Source of the DNA: Achromobacter anxifer
GTDB taxonomy: Bacteria > Pseudomonadota > Gammaproteobacteria > Burkholderiales > Burkholderiaceae_B
Assembly (NCBI RefSeq): GCF_903652925.1
Contig: NZ_CAHLAR010000007.1
Coordinates: 1 to 64,000 of the forward strand
Direction of reading: 5' to 3'
Length of the DNA stretch: 64,000 nt
A program made the position numbers and the translations under genes. Under the pieces are notes generated by a model. It did no database searches. It was not told where the DNA came from and saw only the letters and a list, made by a program, of their open reading frames with translations. This document shows, one piece after another, positions 17,575 to 26,565 of this stretch (the stretch's first letter is position 1; each line of letters opens with the position of its first letter).

Positions 17575-18444
17575 ATGACACAGCAAACTGGCCCTATCCT
17601 GCTCGCAACCGACCTGAGCGCGCGCGGCGACCGCGCCCTGGACCGGGCGCTGCAACTGGCCAAGGAACTCGATACCAAGCTCATCGTCCTGCATGTCATG
17701 GAGTCCCATGCCACGCCGGCCCGCCTGACCACGCCCGTGTGGCGGCGCCTGTCGACGGACCACAAGGCGCTGGCCGAGCGCGAGCTGGCCGAGGACCTGG
17801 CGGCCGCCGACGTGCCGACCGAAGTGGTGGTCGTCAGCGGCGATCCCCTGGTGCGCATCATGGAAACGGCCGACAGCTACGGCTGCTCGCTGATCGTCAC
17901 CGGCACCGCGCGCGACGAGACCCTGGGCCGGCTGCTGCTGGGCACCACGGTGGAAAAACTGGCCCGCCAGGCGCGCCAGCCGGTGCTGGTCGTCAAGACC
18001 CGCCCGCGCCGGCCGTACCGCGACGTGCTGGTCGCCACGGACTTCTCCGCCGGCTCGCGCCAGGCGCTGCGCGCCGCGCTGCAGCTGGTGCCGAACGCCG
18101 AACTGACGCTGTTCCACGCCTTCGACGTGCCCTTCCAGGGCAAGAACGTGCCGGACGACGCCGTCACGCGCAACTTCTACAAGGCCGCCGAACAGAACGC
18201 CCGGGAATTTACCGCTGAAACGCCCGAACTGGCCCAGGTCGCGCCTCCCAAGATGGTGCTGGAATGCGGCCAGCCGGAAACCGTGCTGTCGGAATACTCG
18301 TTCAACCACCGCTCCGACCTGGTGGTGACGGGCACCCACGGCCGCACCGGCATCCTGCGCACCGCCATCGGCAGCGTGGCCGAGCGGCTGCTGGAATCCC
18401 TGCCCAGCGACGTGCTGATCGTCAGACTGACCGGCGAAGAGTGA
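17575..18444 (+). CDS. Tandem universal stress protein (two UspA domains)
   Basis: Cytosolic universal stress protein with two UspA domains in tandem, 289 residues. Domain 1 spans about 1-140 (PILLATDLSARGDRAL to VLVVKT) and domain 2 about 146-285 (DVLVATDFSAGSRQAL to VLIVRL). The second domain has the nucleotide-binding pattern GTHGRTGILRTAIGSVAERLL, and the first has a shorter GTARDE variant. The ATG at 17575 follows GGGAGAAA. An FNR/ANR site and a -10 hexamer lie upstream, suggesting induction by oxygen limitation. A strong terminator follows. Confidence 0.9.
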   Translation: MTQQTGPILLATDLSARGDRALDRALQLAKELDTKLIVLHVMESHATPARLTTPVWRRLSTDHKALAERELAEDLAAADVPTEVVVVSGDPLVRIMETADSYGCSLIVTGTARDETLGRLLLGTTVEKLARQARQPVLVVKTRPRRPYRDVLVATDFSAGSRQALRAALQLVPNAELTLFHAFDVPFQGKNVPDDAVTRNFYKAAEQNAREFTAETPELAQVAPPKMVLECGQPETVLSEYSFNHRSDLVVTGTHGRTGILRTAIGSVAERLLESLPSDVLIVRLTGEE

Positions 18445-18479
18445 CGCCATCGGGGCATAAGCATGCCCCAGCAGCGAAA

Positions 18480-18505
18480 AACGGCGCCGAGGCGCCGTTT
18501 TTTTT
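18480..18505 (+). terminator. Intrinsic terminator after the stress-protein gene
   Basis: AACGGCGCC-GA-GGCGCCGTT is a perfect 9-base-pair stem with a tiny loop, followed by a run of eight T residues. It lies 36 bases after the stop codon. Confidence 0.9.
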
Positions 18506-18594
18506 GGGGGGGTGCCGCCGGCACGTGCTGGCGCAGGATGTTGATGGCTTACGCACGGAGGGCGGCGGGGTTCTTTCCGAACGCGCCGCGCGCT

Positions 18595-19905
18595 TCACCC
18601 ACCCTGCGCTTCGCCCTGCTTTTCCATGGTTTCTATCGTCCCGCGCAGCATCTTCAGCAGCACCAGGCCCGGCAGCGCAATGACCACGGTCAGCAGGAAG
18701 AAGCCTGGCCAGCCCATGGCATTGACCAGGGGCGGCGTGAGCGGACCAGCCAGGTAGGTGCGGCCCACGGCGGACAAGGCCGACAGCAAGGCGAACTGGG
18801 TCGCGGAAAAGCGCTGGCGGCACAGCGCCATCAGCAGGCCGACGAAGGACGCCGTGCCCAATCCGCCGCAAAGGTTCTCGATGCCCACCCCCGTGGCCAT
18901 CAGCCAGAGGTTCTTGGGGCTGATGGCGATCAGCCAGTACGCCAGGTTCGATACCGCCTGCAGCAGGCCGAAGGCCATCAGCGAGCGGTACAGGCCCCAA
19001 CGCGACATCAGCGAGCCGCCGGCCAGCGCGCCGATGATGGTGGCGGCCAGCCCCAGCACCTTGTTCACCGTGCCCACCTCCGTCGGCGTGAAGCCCGCGC
19101 CGCGGATCAGGAAGGTGGTGGACAGGGCGCCCGCGAAGGCATCGCCCAGCTTGTACAGCACGATCAGCAGCAGCACGGCCAGCGCGCCGCGCCGCGAGAA
19201 GAATTCGTGCAGCGGTTCGCCCACGGCTTCGCGCAAGGTGCGCGGCGGGCGGGCGACGTGCTCGGGTTCCGGCGCCCAGAACGTCGCCAGCGTGCACAGC
19301 AGCATCAGGCCGCCCATCAGCACATAGGTGTTGTGCCAGCCTATCCACTGGTCCGCCAGGATAAGCGCCAACCCTCCAGACACGATCATGGCCAGCCGGT
19401 AGCCCATGACCTTGATGGCGGCGCCCGCGCCGCGCTCTTCCTTGCGCAGCACGTCGGTGCAATAGGCGTCGAAGGCGATGTCCTGCGTGGCCGACAGAAA
19501 GGCCACGATCACGGCGAACAAGGCCAGGGTCTGCAAGGCGGACGAAGGCGACAAGGCGCCCATCGCCATAATGCCCAGCCCCAGCAGCACCTGGGTCAGC
19601 AGCATCCAGCCGCGCCGCCGCCCAAGCAAGGGCGGCGCATAGCGGTCCACCAGTGGGGCCCACAGGAACTTGAGGGTATAGGCGCTGCCCACCAGGGTCA
19701 GGAAACCGATCTCCTGCAGCGGCACGTTTTCCACCGTGGCCCAGGCCTGCAAGGTGCCGCTGGTCAGCGCCAGCGGCAATCCGCTGGCAAAGCCCAGGAC
19801 CAGCAAGGGCGCCACGCGGGGGCTGGAGTAGACGTTGGATGCAGCGGTAATGACGGTCTCCTGAAACACGCCGGCGCGCCGACCAGGGCCGCAGGCTTGC
19901 GGCAT
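18595..19905 (-). CDS. ampG: AmpG-type muropeptide permease (MFS)
   Basis: Inner-membrane major-facilitator transporter of the AmpG family, 436 residues, 12 predicted helices. It imports anhydro-muropeptides for cell-wall recycling, which links it to beta-lactamase induction. Family stretches are LLVLGFASGLPLALTSGTLQAW at the first helix, FLWAPLVDRYAPPLLGRRRGW in the first loop and SATQDIAFDAYCTDVL. The start is uncertain: the ATG at 19903-19905 adds about 20 residues before the expected N-terminus, while a good AGGAG lies just before an in-frame ATT codon at about codon 19; a GTG at about codon 13 is another option. Confidence 0.88.
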   Translation of the reverse strand: MPQACGPGRRAGVFQETVITAASNVYSSPRVAPLLVLGFASGLPLALTSGTLQAWATVENVPLQEIGFLTLVGSAYTLKFLWAPLVDRYAPPLLGRRRGWMLLTQVLLGLGIMAMGALSPSSALQTLALFAVIVAFLSATQDIAFDAYCTDVLRKEERGAGAAIKVMGYRLAMIVSGGLALILADQWIGWHNTYVLMGGLMLLCTLATFWAPEPEHVARPPRTLREAVGEPLHEFFSRRGALAVLLLIVLYKLGDAFAGALSTTFLIRGAGFTPTEVGTVNKVLGLAATIIGALAGGSLMSRWGLYRSLMAFGLLQAVSNLAYWLIAISPKNLWLMATGVGIENLCGGLGTASFVGLLMALCRQRFSATQFALLSALSAVGRTYLAGPLTPPLVNAMGWPGFFLLTVVIALPGLVLLKMLRGTIETMEKQGEAQGG

Positions 19906-19952
19906 TTTAGGGCCTGGCGACCTGCCGTGCAGGCGGCAGGCGTGTCCGAATG

Positions 19953-20567
19953 TCAGGGCGACGCGAAGCGGTACACCGCCAGGGTGCTGCGCCAGCTGGG
20001 CAGCACTTTCACCTCGCGCCCTTCATTGAAGGTGGCGCGTTCGAGGATATCCAGGCGCAGCTCGCCCGCCAGCTGCTCGAAGTCGCGCAGGGTGCACAGG
20101 TGGATGTTCGGCGTGTTGTACCACTGGTAGGGCATCTGGCCCGTCACCGGCATGCGGCCGCGCAGGATGGCCCAGCCATGCGGCCAGTAGCCGAAGTTGG
20201 GAAACGACACCACGCCGTAGCGCGCCACCCGCGCCATCTCGCGCAGGATGTGCTCGGTGCGGTGCATGGACTGCAGGGTCTGCGACAGCACCACGGTATC
20301 GAACTGCTTGTCGTCGAACAGCGCCAGCCCGTCCTCCAGGTTCTGCTGGATCACCTCGACGCCGCGCCGCACGCAGGCGATGACGCAGTTGTCGTCCAGC
20401 TCCACGCCAGCGCCCCGCACCTGCCGATGATCGCGCAGGTGCGCCAGCAGCGCGCCATCGCCGCAGCCCAGGTCCAGGACGCGGCTGCCGGGCTCGATCC
20501 AGCTGGCGATGCGCGCCAGGTCGGGCCGCAGGACGCTGTGCGCGGGGCGGGGAGTCACGGGAGTCAT
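19953..20567 (-). CDS. metW: Methionine biosynthesis protein MetW
   Basis: MetW, 204 residues, a SAM-methyltransferase-fold protein that supports MetX activity in methionine synthesis. The glycine motif [12 protein letters not shown] is at about 30-41, and the family-specific block [22 protein letters not shown] with the following [13 protein letters not shown] is present in full. The ATG at 20565-20567 overlaps the metX stop by four bases (ATGA), and metX-metW is the usual order in proteobacteria, so the assignment is secure. Confidence 0.95.
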   Translation of the reverse strand: MTPVTPRPAHSVLRPDLARIASWIEPGSRVLDLGCGDGALLAHLRDHRQVRGAGVELDDNCVIACVRRGVEVIQQNLEDGLALFDDKQFDTVVLSQTLQSMHRTEHILREMARVARYGVVSFPNFGYWPHGWAILRGRMPVTGQMPYQWYNTPNIHLCTLRDFEQLAGELRLDILERATFNEGREVKVLPSWRSTLAVYRFASP

Positions 20568-21823
20568 ACGGAACGTCCTTCGTTCTGGGCCGCGGCGCCG
20601 AGGCCCAGCTCGCGTGCGATGCGTTCGTAATAGCCGCGAACCACCGCATGGTAGCGGGCATCTTCCAGCAGGAAGGCGTCGTGGCCATGCGGCGCATCGA
20701 TCTCGGCGTAGGTCACGGGGCTGGCGTTCTTCAGCAGCGCACGCACGATTTCGCGCGAACGCTCCGGCGGGAAGCGCCAGTCGGTCGAGAACGACACCAG
20801 CAGGAAGTCGGCCTTGGCCGGAGCCAGCGCCCGGGCCAGGTCGCCGCCCGTGTTGCGCGCGGGATCGAAGTAATCCAGCGCGCGCGTGATCAGCAGATAG
20901 GTATTGGCGTCGAAATAGCGCGTGAATTTCTCGCCCTGGTAGCGCAGGTACGACTCCACCTCGAACTCGACGTCATAGCCGTAGTGGTAGGCGCCGTTCT
21001 CGGCCGGCGCGCGCTGGGCGCGGCCGAATTTCTCGGCCATGTCGTCGTCGGACAGGTAGGTGATGTGGCCGATCATGCGCGCCACCGACAGGCCGCGGCG
21101 CGGCACCGTGTCCTGCGCGTAATAGTCGCCGCCGTGGAAATCCGGGTCGGTGATGATGGCGCGGCGCGCCACCTCGTTGAAGCCGATGTTCTGCGCCGAC
21201 AGGCGCGGCGTGCTGGCGATGACCACGCAATTGGCCACGCGGTCCGGCAGCGTGATGGCCCAGCTCAGCGCCTGCATGCCGCCCAGCGATCCGCCCATCA
21301 CCGCCGCGAAGCGTTCGATGCCGAAGTGGTCCGCCACCCTGGCCTGCGCCCGCACCCAGTCCTCCACGGTCAGCACCGGGAAGGCGGCGCCCCAGGGCCT
21401 GCCGGTATCCGGATTGAGGCTGGCCGGGCCGGTCGAGCCGAAGCAGGAGCCCAGGTTGTTGACGCCGATCACGAAGAAGATATTGGTGTCCACCGGCTTG
21501 CCGGGGCCCACCATGTTGTCCCACCAGCCCACGTCGCTGGGGTTGTCGGCCGCTTGCCCTGCCACGTGATGCGAGGCGTTGAGCGCATGGCAGATCAGCA
21601 CCGCGTTGCTGCGCTGGGCATTGAGCGTGCCGTAGGTTTCCACGGCCAGTTCATAGGCAGCCAGCGACTGGCCACTTTGCAAGGGCAGCGGCTCATCGAA
21701 ACGGATGAAGGTGGGAGCGACGAGGCCGACCGAACCGGGATCAACGGAATCGGAAGTCGTGACGGTTGCGGGTACGAACCCGCTGGCCGAATCACCGGCC
21801 AAATTCTGGGCAGGAGTGGTCAT
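20564..21823 (-). CDS. metX: Homoserine O-acyltransferase MetX
   Basis: Alpha/beta-hydrolase-fold enzyme that acylates homoserine (acetyl- or succinyl-CoA) in methionine synthesis, 419 residues. The nucleophile elbow [10 protein letters not shown] places the catalytic Ser at 179. The catalytic Asp is in [12 protein letters not shown] and the His in DAPHGHDAF near the C-terminus. The N-terminal 35 residues are a variable lead. AGAGGT stands before the ATG at 21821-21823. Acetyl versus succinyl preference cannot be read reliably by eye. It is translationally coupled to metW. I saw no SAM riboswitch in the 159-base leader. Confidence 0.95.
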   Translation of the reverse strand: MTTPAQNLAGDSASGFVPATVTTSDSVDPGSVGLVAPTFIRFDEPLPLQSGQSLAAYELAVETYGTLNAQRSNAVLICHALNASHHVAGQAADNPSDVGWWDNMVGPGKPVDTNIFFVIGVNNLGSCFGSTGPASLNPDTGRPWGAAFPVLTVEDWVRAQARVADHFGIERFAAVMGGSLGGMQALSWAITLPDRVANCVVIASTPRLSAQNIGFNEVARRAIITDPDFHGGDYYAQDTVPRRGLSVARMIGHITYLSDDDMAEKFGRAQRAPAENGAYHYGYDVEFEVESYLRYQGEKFTRYFDANTYLLITRALDYFDPARNTGGDLARALAPAKADFLLVSFSTDWRFPPERSREIVRALLKNASPVTYAEIDAPHGHDAFLLEDARYHAVVRGYYERIARELGLGAAAQNEGRSV

Positions 21824-21982
21824 ACGGACCTCTTTAGCTGGATTTATTGGAAGGCGCCCGCAAGCGGATCAGGCAAATCGGCGCCGAAATATTTTGTACT
21901 GCGGCAGGAATTCTAGCACTGCTTGAACGCGCCACGGCGGCGGGCGGCGGCGCCGACGACCTGCCGTGCGCGCGGCCGCCGC

Positions 21983-22738
21983 TCAGGCGCCGGCCTCCCA
22001 GGGCTCCTGGCCCAGGTATTCGTAGCTCTCGGTGTTCACGCGCGAAATGCGCCATTCCACCGGCTGGCGCTTGTACGAAAACGCCACGCGGCGGATCTCC
22101 AGCAAGGGGCTGCCTTCGGCCACGCCCAGCGCCCTCGCCTGCTGCCGCTCCGCCACGCAGGTGCGCAGCCGTTCGTCGGTGGCGATCACGTTCACGCCGA
22201 ACACGTCCTGGTATAGCGCGTACAGGGTGCTGGCGCGGTCGCGCAGATGCGCTTCCGTCATGCCCGGAAAGCACGATTCCGGCAGACAGATCTCGTCCAC
22301 CATCACCACGTCGCCGTTCAGCGACAGCACGTTGAAGAACTCGAACACCATCGCGCCGGCCGGCAGGTTCAGCTTCTCGCGCGCGGTGGCCGAGGCGCGC
22401 ACGCGGCGAAAGCGCAGCAGCTCGGTCGCGGGATAGGACTTGTCGCCGTCCTGCCGCACGATGCGGAAGAACTTGAAGAAATGATGGTTGCGCGTGTGCA
22501 CCGCCACATAGGTCCCGCGGCCCTGGTGGCGCACCAGGATGTTTTCGGCGGCAAGCTCGTCGATGGCCTTGCGCAAGGTGCCTATGGACACGCCGAAGCG
22601 TTCCGCCAGCACCTTCTCGGGCGGGATGGCCTCGCCCTGCTTCCATTCGCCCTGCGCCAGCGCGGCCAGCACGGCCTGCTTGACCTGCGCGTACAGGGGA
22701 CTGCCCAAAGGCACAGTCGTTGACAGGCTGGTGTTCAT
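21983..22738 (-). CDS. GntR/HutC-family regulator of the sulfolactate-type cluster
   Basis: GntR-type transcription factor of the HutC branch, 251 residues. The winged helix (about 12-80) includes GEAIPPEKVLAERFGVSIGTLRKAIDELA, and a UTRA ligand-binding domain (about 95-240) follows, ending VNTESYEYLG. It is divergent from the suyA-like gene at 22906 with a 167-base AT-rich gap that holds a consensus promoter and an inverted repeat, so it most likely controls that cluster. Whether it represses or activates is unknown; overlap of the repeat with the -35 favours repression. Confidence 0.85.
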   Translation of the reverse strand: MNTSLSTTVPLGSPLYAQVKQAVLAALAQGEWKQGEAIPPEKVLAERFGVSIGTLRKAIDELAAENILVRHQGRGTYVAVHTRNHHFFKFFRIVRQDGDKSYPATELLRFRRVRASATAREKLNLPAGAMVFEFFNVLSLNGDVVMVDEICLPESCFPGMTEAHLRDRASTLYALYQDVFGVNVIATDERLRTCVAERQQARALGVAEGSPLLEIRRVAFSYKRQPVEWRISRVNTESYEYLGQEPWEAGA

Positions 22739-22792
22739 GGGTGCATCGCAAAAATCCGGAGCCCACAGTGTAGCGGTGGGGACGGAACCTGC

Positions 22793-22827
22793 TCAACTCA
22801 TATAATTCATATATATGATTTAGTTGA
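22793..22827. promoter_or_regulatory. Inverted repeat, candidate operator of the suy cluster
   Basis: TCAACT at 22793-22798 is inverted as AGTTGA at 22822-22827, around an AT-rich core with the palindrome CATATATATG at 22809-22818. It overlaps the -35 of the suyA promoter. The site is the likely target of the adjacent GntR/HutC regulator. Confidence 0.5.
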
Positions 22828-22852
22828 CACGCATGGACGCGGGCCATAAGAT
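22824..22852 (+). promoter_or_regulatory. Consensus sigma-70 promoter of the suyA operon
   Basis: A perfect -35 TTGACA at 22824-22829, 17 bases of spacer and a -10 TAAGAT at 22847-22852. The start point would be near 22859, about 47 bases before the suyA ATG. The -35 lies within the candidate operator, which would let a bound regulator block the promoter. Confidence 0.7.
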
Positions 22853-22905
22853 TTCCTGGCCGTAGTGATCCGCGCCCCGCGCCCCAGCCCAAGAGAGGAA
22901 GACAA

Positions 22906-23187
22906 ATGATTCACGCCGTATTGCACGATGCCAAGGACACGGTGGCGGTCGCCGTCGTGGAAGGAGTCACCGCCGGAACCGAACTGAATGCCTGGATCAT
23001 GGATGAAGACAAGATCATCCATGTGCGCGCGTCGCAGGACATACCCATCGGCCACAAGGTGGCGATGAAGGACATGGCAGTGGGCGACACCGTCTTCAAG
23101 TACGGCGTCGACATCGGCCGCGTGGTGGAGCCCATCAAGGCCGGCCAGCACGCCCATGTGCACAACATCAAGACCAAGCGCTGGTAA
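22906..23187 (+). CDS. suyA: Small SAF-domain lyase subunit (SuyA-like)
   Basis: Small subunit of a UxaA-family lyase, 93 residues, a single SAF domain ([19 protein letters not shown], then [22 protein letters not shown]). In this family a separate small and large subunit form either altronate dehydratase or (R)-sulfolactate sulfo-lyase. The neighbours decide: the two dehydrogenases downstream match the pair used to interconvert sulfolactate isomers, so SuyA is the better call. The ribosome site AGAGAGGAAG precedes the ATG. It is first in the operon, 28 bases before the large subunit gene. Confidence 0.72.
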   Translation: MIHAVLHDAKDTVAVAVVEGVTAGTELNAWIMDEDKIIHVRASQDIPIGHKVAMKDMAVGDTVFKYGVDIGRVVEPIKAGQHAHVHNIKTKRW

Positions 23188-23215
23188 GCCCCCTACTCCC
23201 GCACAGGAATCCGCC

Positions 23216-24391
23216 ATGTCCATCATCACCGCATCCACCACCTTCCAGGGCTACCGCCGCGACAACGGCCGCGTCGGCGTCCGCAACCACGTCATCGTCC
23301 TGCCGGTGGACGACATCTCCAACGCCGCGGCCGAAGCCGTCGCCAACAACATCAAGGGCACCATGGCCCTGCCCCACCCCTATGGCCGGCTGCAGTTCGG
23401 CGAAGACCTGGAACTGCACTTCCGCACCCTGATCGGCACCGGCTGCAATCCCAACGTTGCCGCGGTCGTGGTGATCGGCATCGAAGAGGGCTGGACCAAG
23501 CGCGTGGTCGACGGCATCGCCGCCACCGGCAAGCCCGTCATGGGCTTCAGCATCGAACTGCACGGCGACCACGACACCATCATGCGCGCCTCGCGCTGCG
23601 CCAAGGAATTCGTGCATTACGCCACCGCGCTGACGCGCAGCGAATGCCCCATCGCCGACCTGTGGGTATCGACCAAGTGCGGCGAATCCGACACCACCTC
23701 GGGCTGTGGCGCCAACCCCACCGTGGGCAATGCCTTCGACAAGCTCTACGCGCTGGGCTCCACCCTGGTGTTCGGCGAAACGTCCGAGCTGACCGGCGGC
23801 GAGCACATCGTGGCCGAGCGCTGCGCCAACGACGCGGTGCGCGAGCGCTTCATGTTCATGTTCAACCGCTACCAGGACATGATCGACCGCTGGAAGACCA
23901 GCGACCTGTCGGAATCCCAACCCACCAAGGGCAATATCGCGGGTGGCCTGACCACCATCGAGGAAAAGGCGCTGGGCAATATCCAGAAGATCGGCAAGCA
24001 GTGCCGGGTGGACGGCGTCATCGACAAGGCCGAGATCCCCGACGGCCCCGGCCTCTGGTTCATGGATTCGTCCTCCGCCGCGGCCGAGATGGTGACCCTG
24101 TGCGCGGCCTCGGGCTATGCGGTGCATTTCTTCCCCACCGGCCAGGGCAACGTCATCGGCAACCCCATCCTGCCGGTCATCAAGATCTGCGCCAATCCGC
24201 GCACCGTGCGCACCATGTCGGAACACATAGACGTGGACACCAGCGGCCTGCTGCAGCGTGAAATCGACCTGAACCAGGCCGGCGACAAGCTGCTGGAATG
24301 CATGCTGGTCACCGCCAACGGCCGCTGGACCGCGGCCGAGGCGCTGGGCCACCGCGAATTCGTCCTGACCCGCATCTTCGAAAGCGCCTGA
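23216..24391 (+). CDS. suyB: Large UxaA-family lyase subunit (SuyB-like)
   Basis: Catalytic subunit of a UxaA/GarD-family lyase, 391 residues. Visible are the opening [20 protein letters not shown], the segment [14 protein letters not shown] and [12 protein letters not shown] in the middle, and the later [20 protein letters not shown]. If the substrate is (R)-3-sulfolactate it yields pyruvate and sulfite. Altronate dehydratase is the main alternative, but no uronate genes are nearby while SlcC- and ComC-like genes are. The ATG at 23216 gives the normal N-terminus. It is followed by a 177-base gap with a strong hairpin. Confidence 0.75.
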   Translation: MSIITASTTFQGYRRDNGRVGVRNHVIVLPVDDISNAAAEAVANNIKGTMALPHPYGRLQFGEDLELHFRTLIGTGCNPNVAAVVVIGIEEGWTKRVVDGIAATGKPVMGFSIELHGDHDTIMRASRCAKEFVHYATALTRSECPIADLWVSTKCGESDTTSGCGANPTVGNAFDKLYALGSTLVFGETSELTGGEHIVAERCANDAVRERFMFMFNRYQDMIDRWKTSDLSESQPTKGNIAGGLTTIEEKALGNIQKIGKQCRVDGVIDKAEIPDGPGLWFMDSSSAAAEMVTLCAASGYAVHFFPTGQGNVIGNPILPVIKICANPRTVRTMSEHIDVDTSGLLQREIDLNQAGDKLLECMLVTANGRWTAAEALGHREFVLTRIFESA

Positions 24392-24412
24392 CCGCGCCCG
24401 TCGTCCCCGGCA

Positions 24413-24448
24413 ACGGCGCGTCCGCAAGCAGGATTGCGGACGCGCCGT
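24413..24448. terminator. 15-base-pair perfect hairpin between suyB and the receptor gene
   Basis: ACGGCGCGTCCGCAA is followed by a GCAGGA loop and its exact complement. There is no T run, so it may protect the upstream mRNA end or partly terminate transcription, giving different levels of lyase and receptor. Confidence 0.5.
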
Positions 24449-24568
24449 GCTGCCGCCAGCATCTCCGCAGCATCGTCTCAAAACCACACCAGCAGACCCG
24501 GGCGGCATGCGCCACGGCAGCACAGGCGGTTGCATTCCTACCCGGGCGTCCCCCAAGGAGGAAGACAG

Positions 24569-25579
24569 ATGAACAGCGAACACGATCAACACCCCGACGC
24601 CGCGCAACGCCGGCGCCTGCTCGGCGCCCTGGGCGCCGCCGGACTCTGTGCCCTGGCGCCATGGCAGCGCGCGCTGGCGCAGAAAAGCTGGCCGGAACGG
24701 CCGATCAACTACGTGGTGCCCTTCCCGCCCGGCGGCCTCACCGACGTGGCCGCGCGCCAGGTCGGCAAGGCCCTGGGCGACGCCGAGCGCTGGAACGTGG
24801 TGGTGGAAAACAAGCCTGGCGGCAGCGCCAATATCGGCGCGGCCCACGTCTCGCACGCCGCCCCGGACGGCTACACCTGGCTGGCGATCACGCTGTCGCA
24901 CGCGGCCAACGCCACGCTCTTCGCCGGCAAGGCGGGCTATGACCTGACCCGCGACCTGACGCCGCTGGCGGGATTGGCGTCCTCGCCCATCATGGTGGTG
25001 GTCAACGCCAAGAGCGACATCAAGAGCATGGCCGACCTGGCGAAGGCGGCGCGCTCCCGTTCGCTGTCGGCGGGCTCCAGCGGCAACGGCACCCCGCCGC
25101 ACCTGACGCTGGCGCTCTACCAGAAGCTCACGGGCCTGCCGATGATGCACATCCCGTACAAGGGCGGCGCGCCGTCCCTCACCGACCTGATCGGCGGCCA
25201 CCTGGACGTGGTGTTCTCCAACTATCCCGAATCGCTGGCGCACGTGAAGAACGGCGCGCTGCGGGCCTTGGCCATCACCACCCGCGAACGCAGCGCCGAC
25301 CTGCCCGACGTGCCCACGGTGAAGGAAGCCGGCCTGCCGGACCTGATCGTCGAGAACTTCACCGGCGTGCTGGCGCCCGCTGGCACGCCGCCCGAACTGG
25401 TGCAGCGCATCGGCGACGCCATCGTGCGCCAGGTATCGCAACCGGCCATGAAGCAGTCGCTGCTGCAGCTGGGCTTCGTGCCGCAGCCGCGTGGCCCGGC
25501 CGAATTCGGCGCCTACCTGAAATCCGAGGTGGACCGCTGGGCCAAGATCATCCGCGACGCCAACATCCAGATCGCCTGA
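24569..25579 (+). CDS. Bug/TctC-family solute-binding receptor
   Basis: Periplasmic receptor of the tripartite tricarboxylate (Bug) family, 336 residues. The N-terminal RRRLLGALGAAGLCALAP resembles a twin-arginine export signal ending near LAQ. The mature part has the family blocks INYVVPFPPGGLTDVAARQVG and later HIPYKGGAPSLTDLIGGHLD. AAGGAGGAAG precedes the ATG. No TctA or TctB membrane subunits are in the window, the usual orphan-Bug situation in this group. Its place between suyB and slcC suggests it binds sulfolactate or a related acid, as receptor for transport or sensing. Confidence 0.85.
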   Translation: MNSEHDQHPDAAQRRRLLGALGAAGLCALAPWQRALAQKSWPERPINYVVPFPPGGLTDVAARQVGKALGDAERWNVVVENKPGGSANIGAAHVSHAAPDGYTWLAITLSHAANATLFAGKAGYDLTRDLTPLAGLASSPIMVVVNAKSDIKSMADLAKAARSRSLSAGSSGNGTPPHLTLALYQKLTGLPMMHIPYKGGAPSLTDLIGGHLDVVFSNYPESLAHVKNGALRALAITTRERSADLPDVPTVKEAGLPDLIVENFTGVLAPAGTPPELVQRIGDAIVRQVSQPAMKQSLLQLGFVPQPRGPAEFGAYLKSEVDRWAKIIRDANIQIA

Positions 25580-25598
25580 CCCCTTGGAGCTCCTGCCC

Positions 25599-26555
25599 AT
25601 GCATATCCTTATCTCCGAGTTCATGGACGAGCCCGCGGTCGACGCGCTGCGCCAGCGGTTCAACGTGCGCTACGCGCCCGAACTGGTGGAACGGCGCGAA
25701 GCCCTGCTGGCGGCGGCGGGCGAGGCCGACGCCCTGATCGTGCGCAACCGCAGCCAGGTCGACGCCGCCCTGCTGCAGGCGGCGCCGCGCCTGCGGGCCG
25801 TGGGCCGCCTGGGCGTGGGGCTGGACAACATCGACCTGGACGGATGCGCCGCGCGCGGCATCGCGGTCATACCGGCCACCGGCGCCAATGCCCGCGCCGT
25901 GGCCGAGTACGTCATCGGCACGGCGCTGATGCTGTTGCGCTGCGCCTATGCCTCGTCGGCGGAAGTGGCCGCCGGCGCCTGGCCGCGCACGGCGCTCTCG
26001 CAAGGGCTGGAGGCGCAGGACCGCATGCTGGGCATCGTGGGCTTCGGCGGCATCGGCCGGCTGACCGCGCGCCTGGCCCAGGGGCTGGACATGCGCGTGG
26101 CCGGTTGCGACGCGGCGCTGCCGCCGGACCACCCGGCCTGGCGCGAGACCGGCGTCGTCGCCCTGCCGCTGGACGAACTGCTGGCGCAGGCCGACGTGGT
26201 CACGCTGCATCTGCCGCTCACGCCCGGCACGCGGCAGCTGCTGGACGCCGGCCGCATCGCGCGCATGCGGCCGGGCGCCGTGCTGATCAATACCTCGCGC
26301 GGCGGCATCGTGGACGAGTCCGCGCTGGCCCAGGCCTTGCGGGCCGGCCATCTGCGCGGCGCGGCGCTGGACGTGTTCAACCAGGAGCCCCTGCCCGCAG
26401 GCGGCCCGCTGGCCGGCGCCCCCAACCTGATCCTCACGCCGCACATCGCCGGGCTGACGCAGGAAGCCAACACCCGGGTTTCCGACATGGTGGCCGCCGG
26501 TGTGACAATGGCGCTTACCGGCGGCGCCGCGGCATCCGCGACGCGCGCCTCCTGA
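25599..26555 (+). CDS. slcC: 2-hydroxyacid dehydrogenase, SlcC-like ((S)-sulfolactate dehydrogenase)
   Basis: NAD-dependent D-isomer-specific 2-hydroxyacid dehydrogenase family, 318 residues. The nucleotide motif GIVGFGGIG is at about 145-153, the catalytic Arg in NTSRGGIVDE, and the catalytic His in TPHIAGLTQEA. It lacks the ACT domain of SerA. In the known sulfolactate pathway SlcC of this family oxidises (S)-sulfolactate to sulfopyruvate, and ComC reduces that to the R isomer for SuyAB; having both beside suyAB supports this reading. A plain phosphoglycerate or tartronate dehydrogenase is the alternative. It starts 19 bases after the receptor gene. Confidence 0.72.
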   Translation: MHILISEFMDEPAVDALRQRFNVRYAPELVERREALLAAAGEADALIVRNRSQVDAALLQAAPRLRAVGRLGVGLDNIDLDGCAARGIAVIPATGANARAVAEYVIGTALMLLRCAYASSAEVAAGAWPRTALSQGLEAQDRMLGIVGFGGIGRLTARLAQGLDMRVAGCDAALPPDHPAWRETGVVALPLDELLAQADVVTLHLPLTPGTRQLLDAGRIARMRPGAVLINTSRGGIVDESALAQALRAGHLRGAALDVFNQEPLPAGGPLAGAPNLILTPHIAGLTQEANTRVSDMVAAGVTMALTGGAAASATRAS

Positions 26556-26565
26556 CGGGAAGCAC

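Noticed and set aside
21824-21982. A possible SAM riboswitch in the metX leader
   Set aside because: No conserved SAM-I or SAM-II core could be found by eye in the 159 bases.
23168-25663. An 831-residue frame opposite suyB and the Bug receptor
   Set aside because: It is Gly/Arg/His-rich, has no domain or ribosome site, and overlaps two well-supported genes; such frames are a by-product of high GC.
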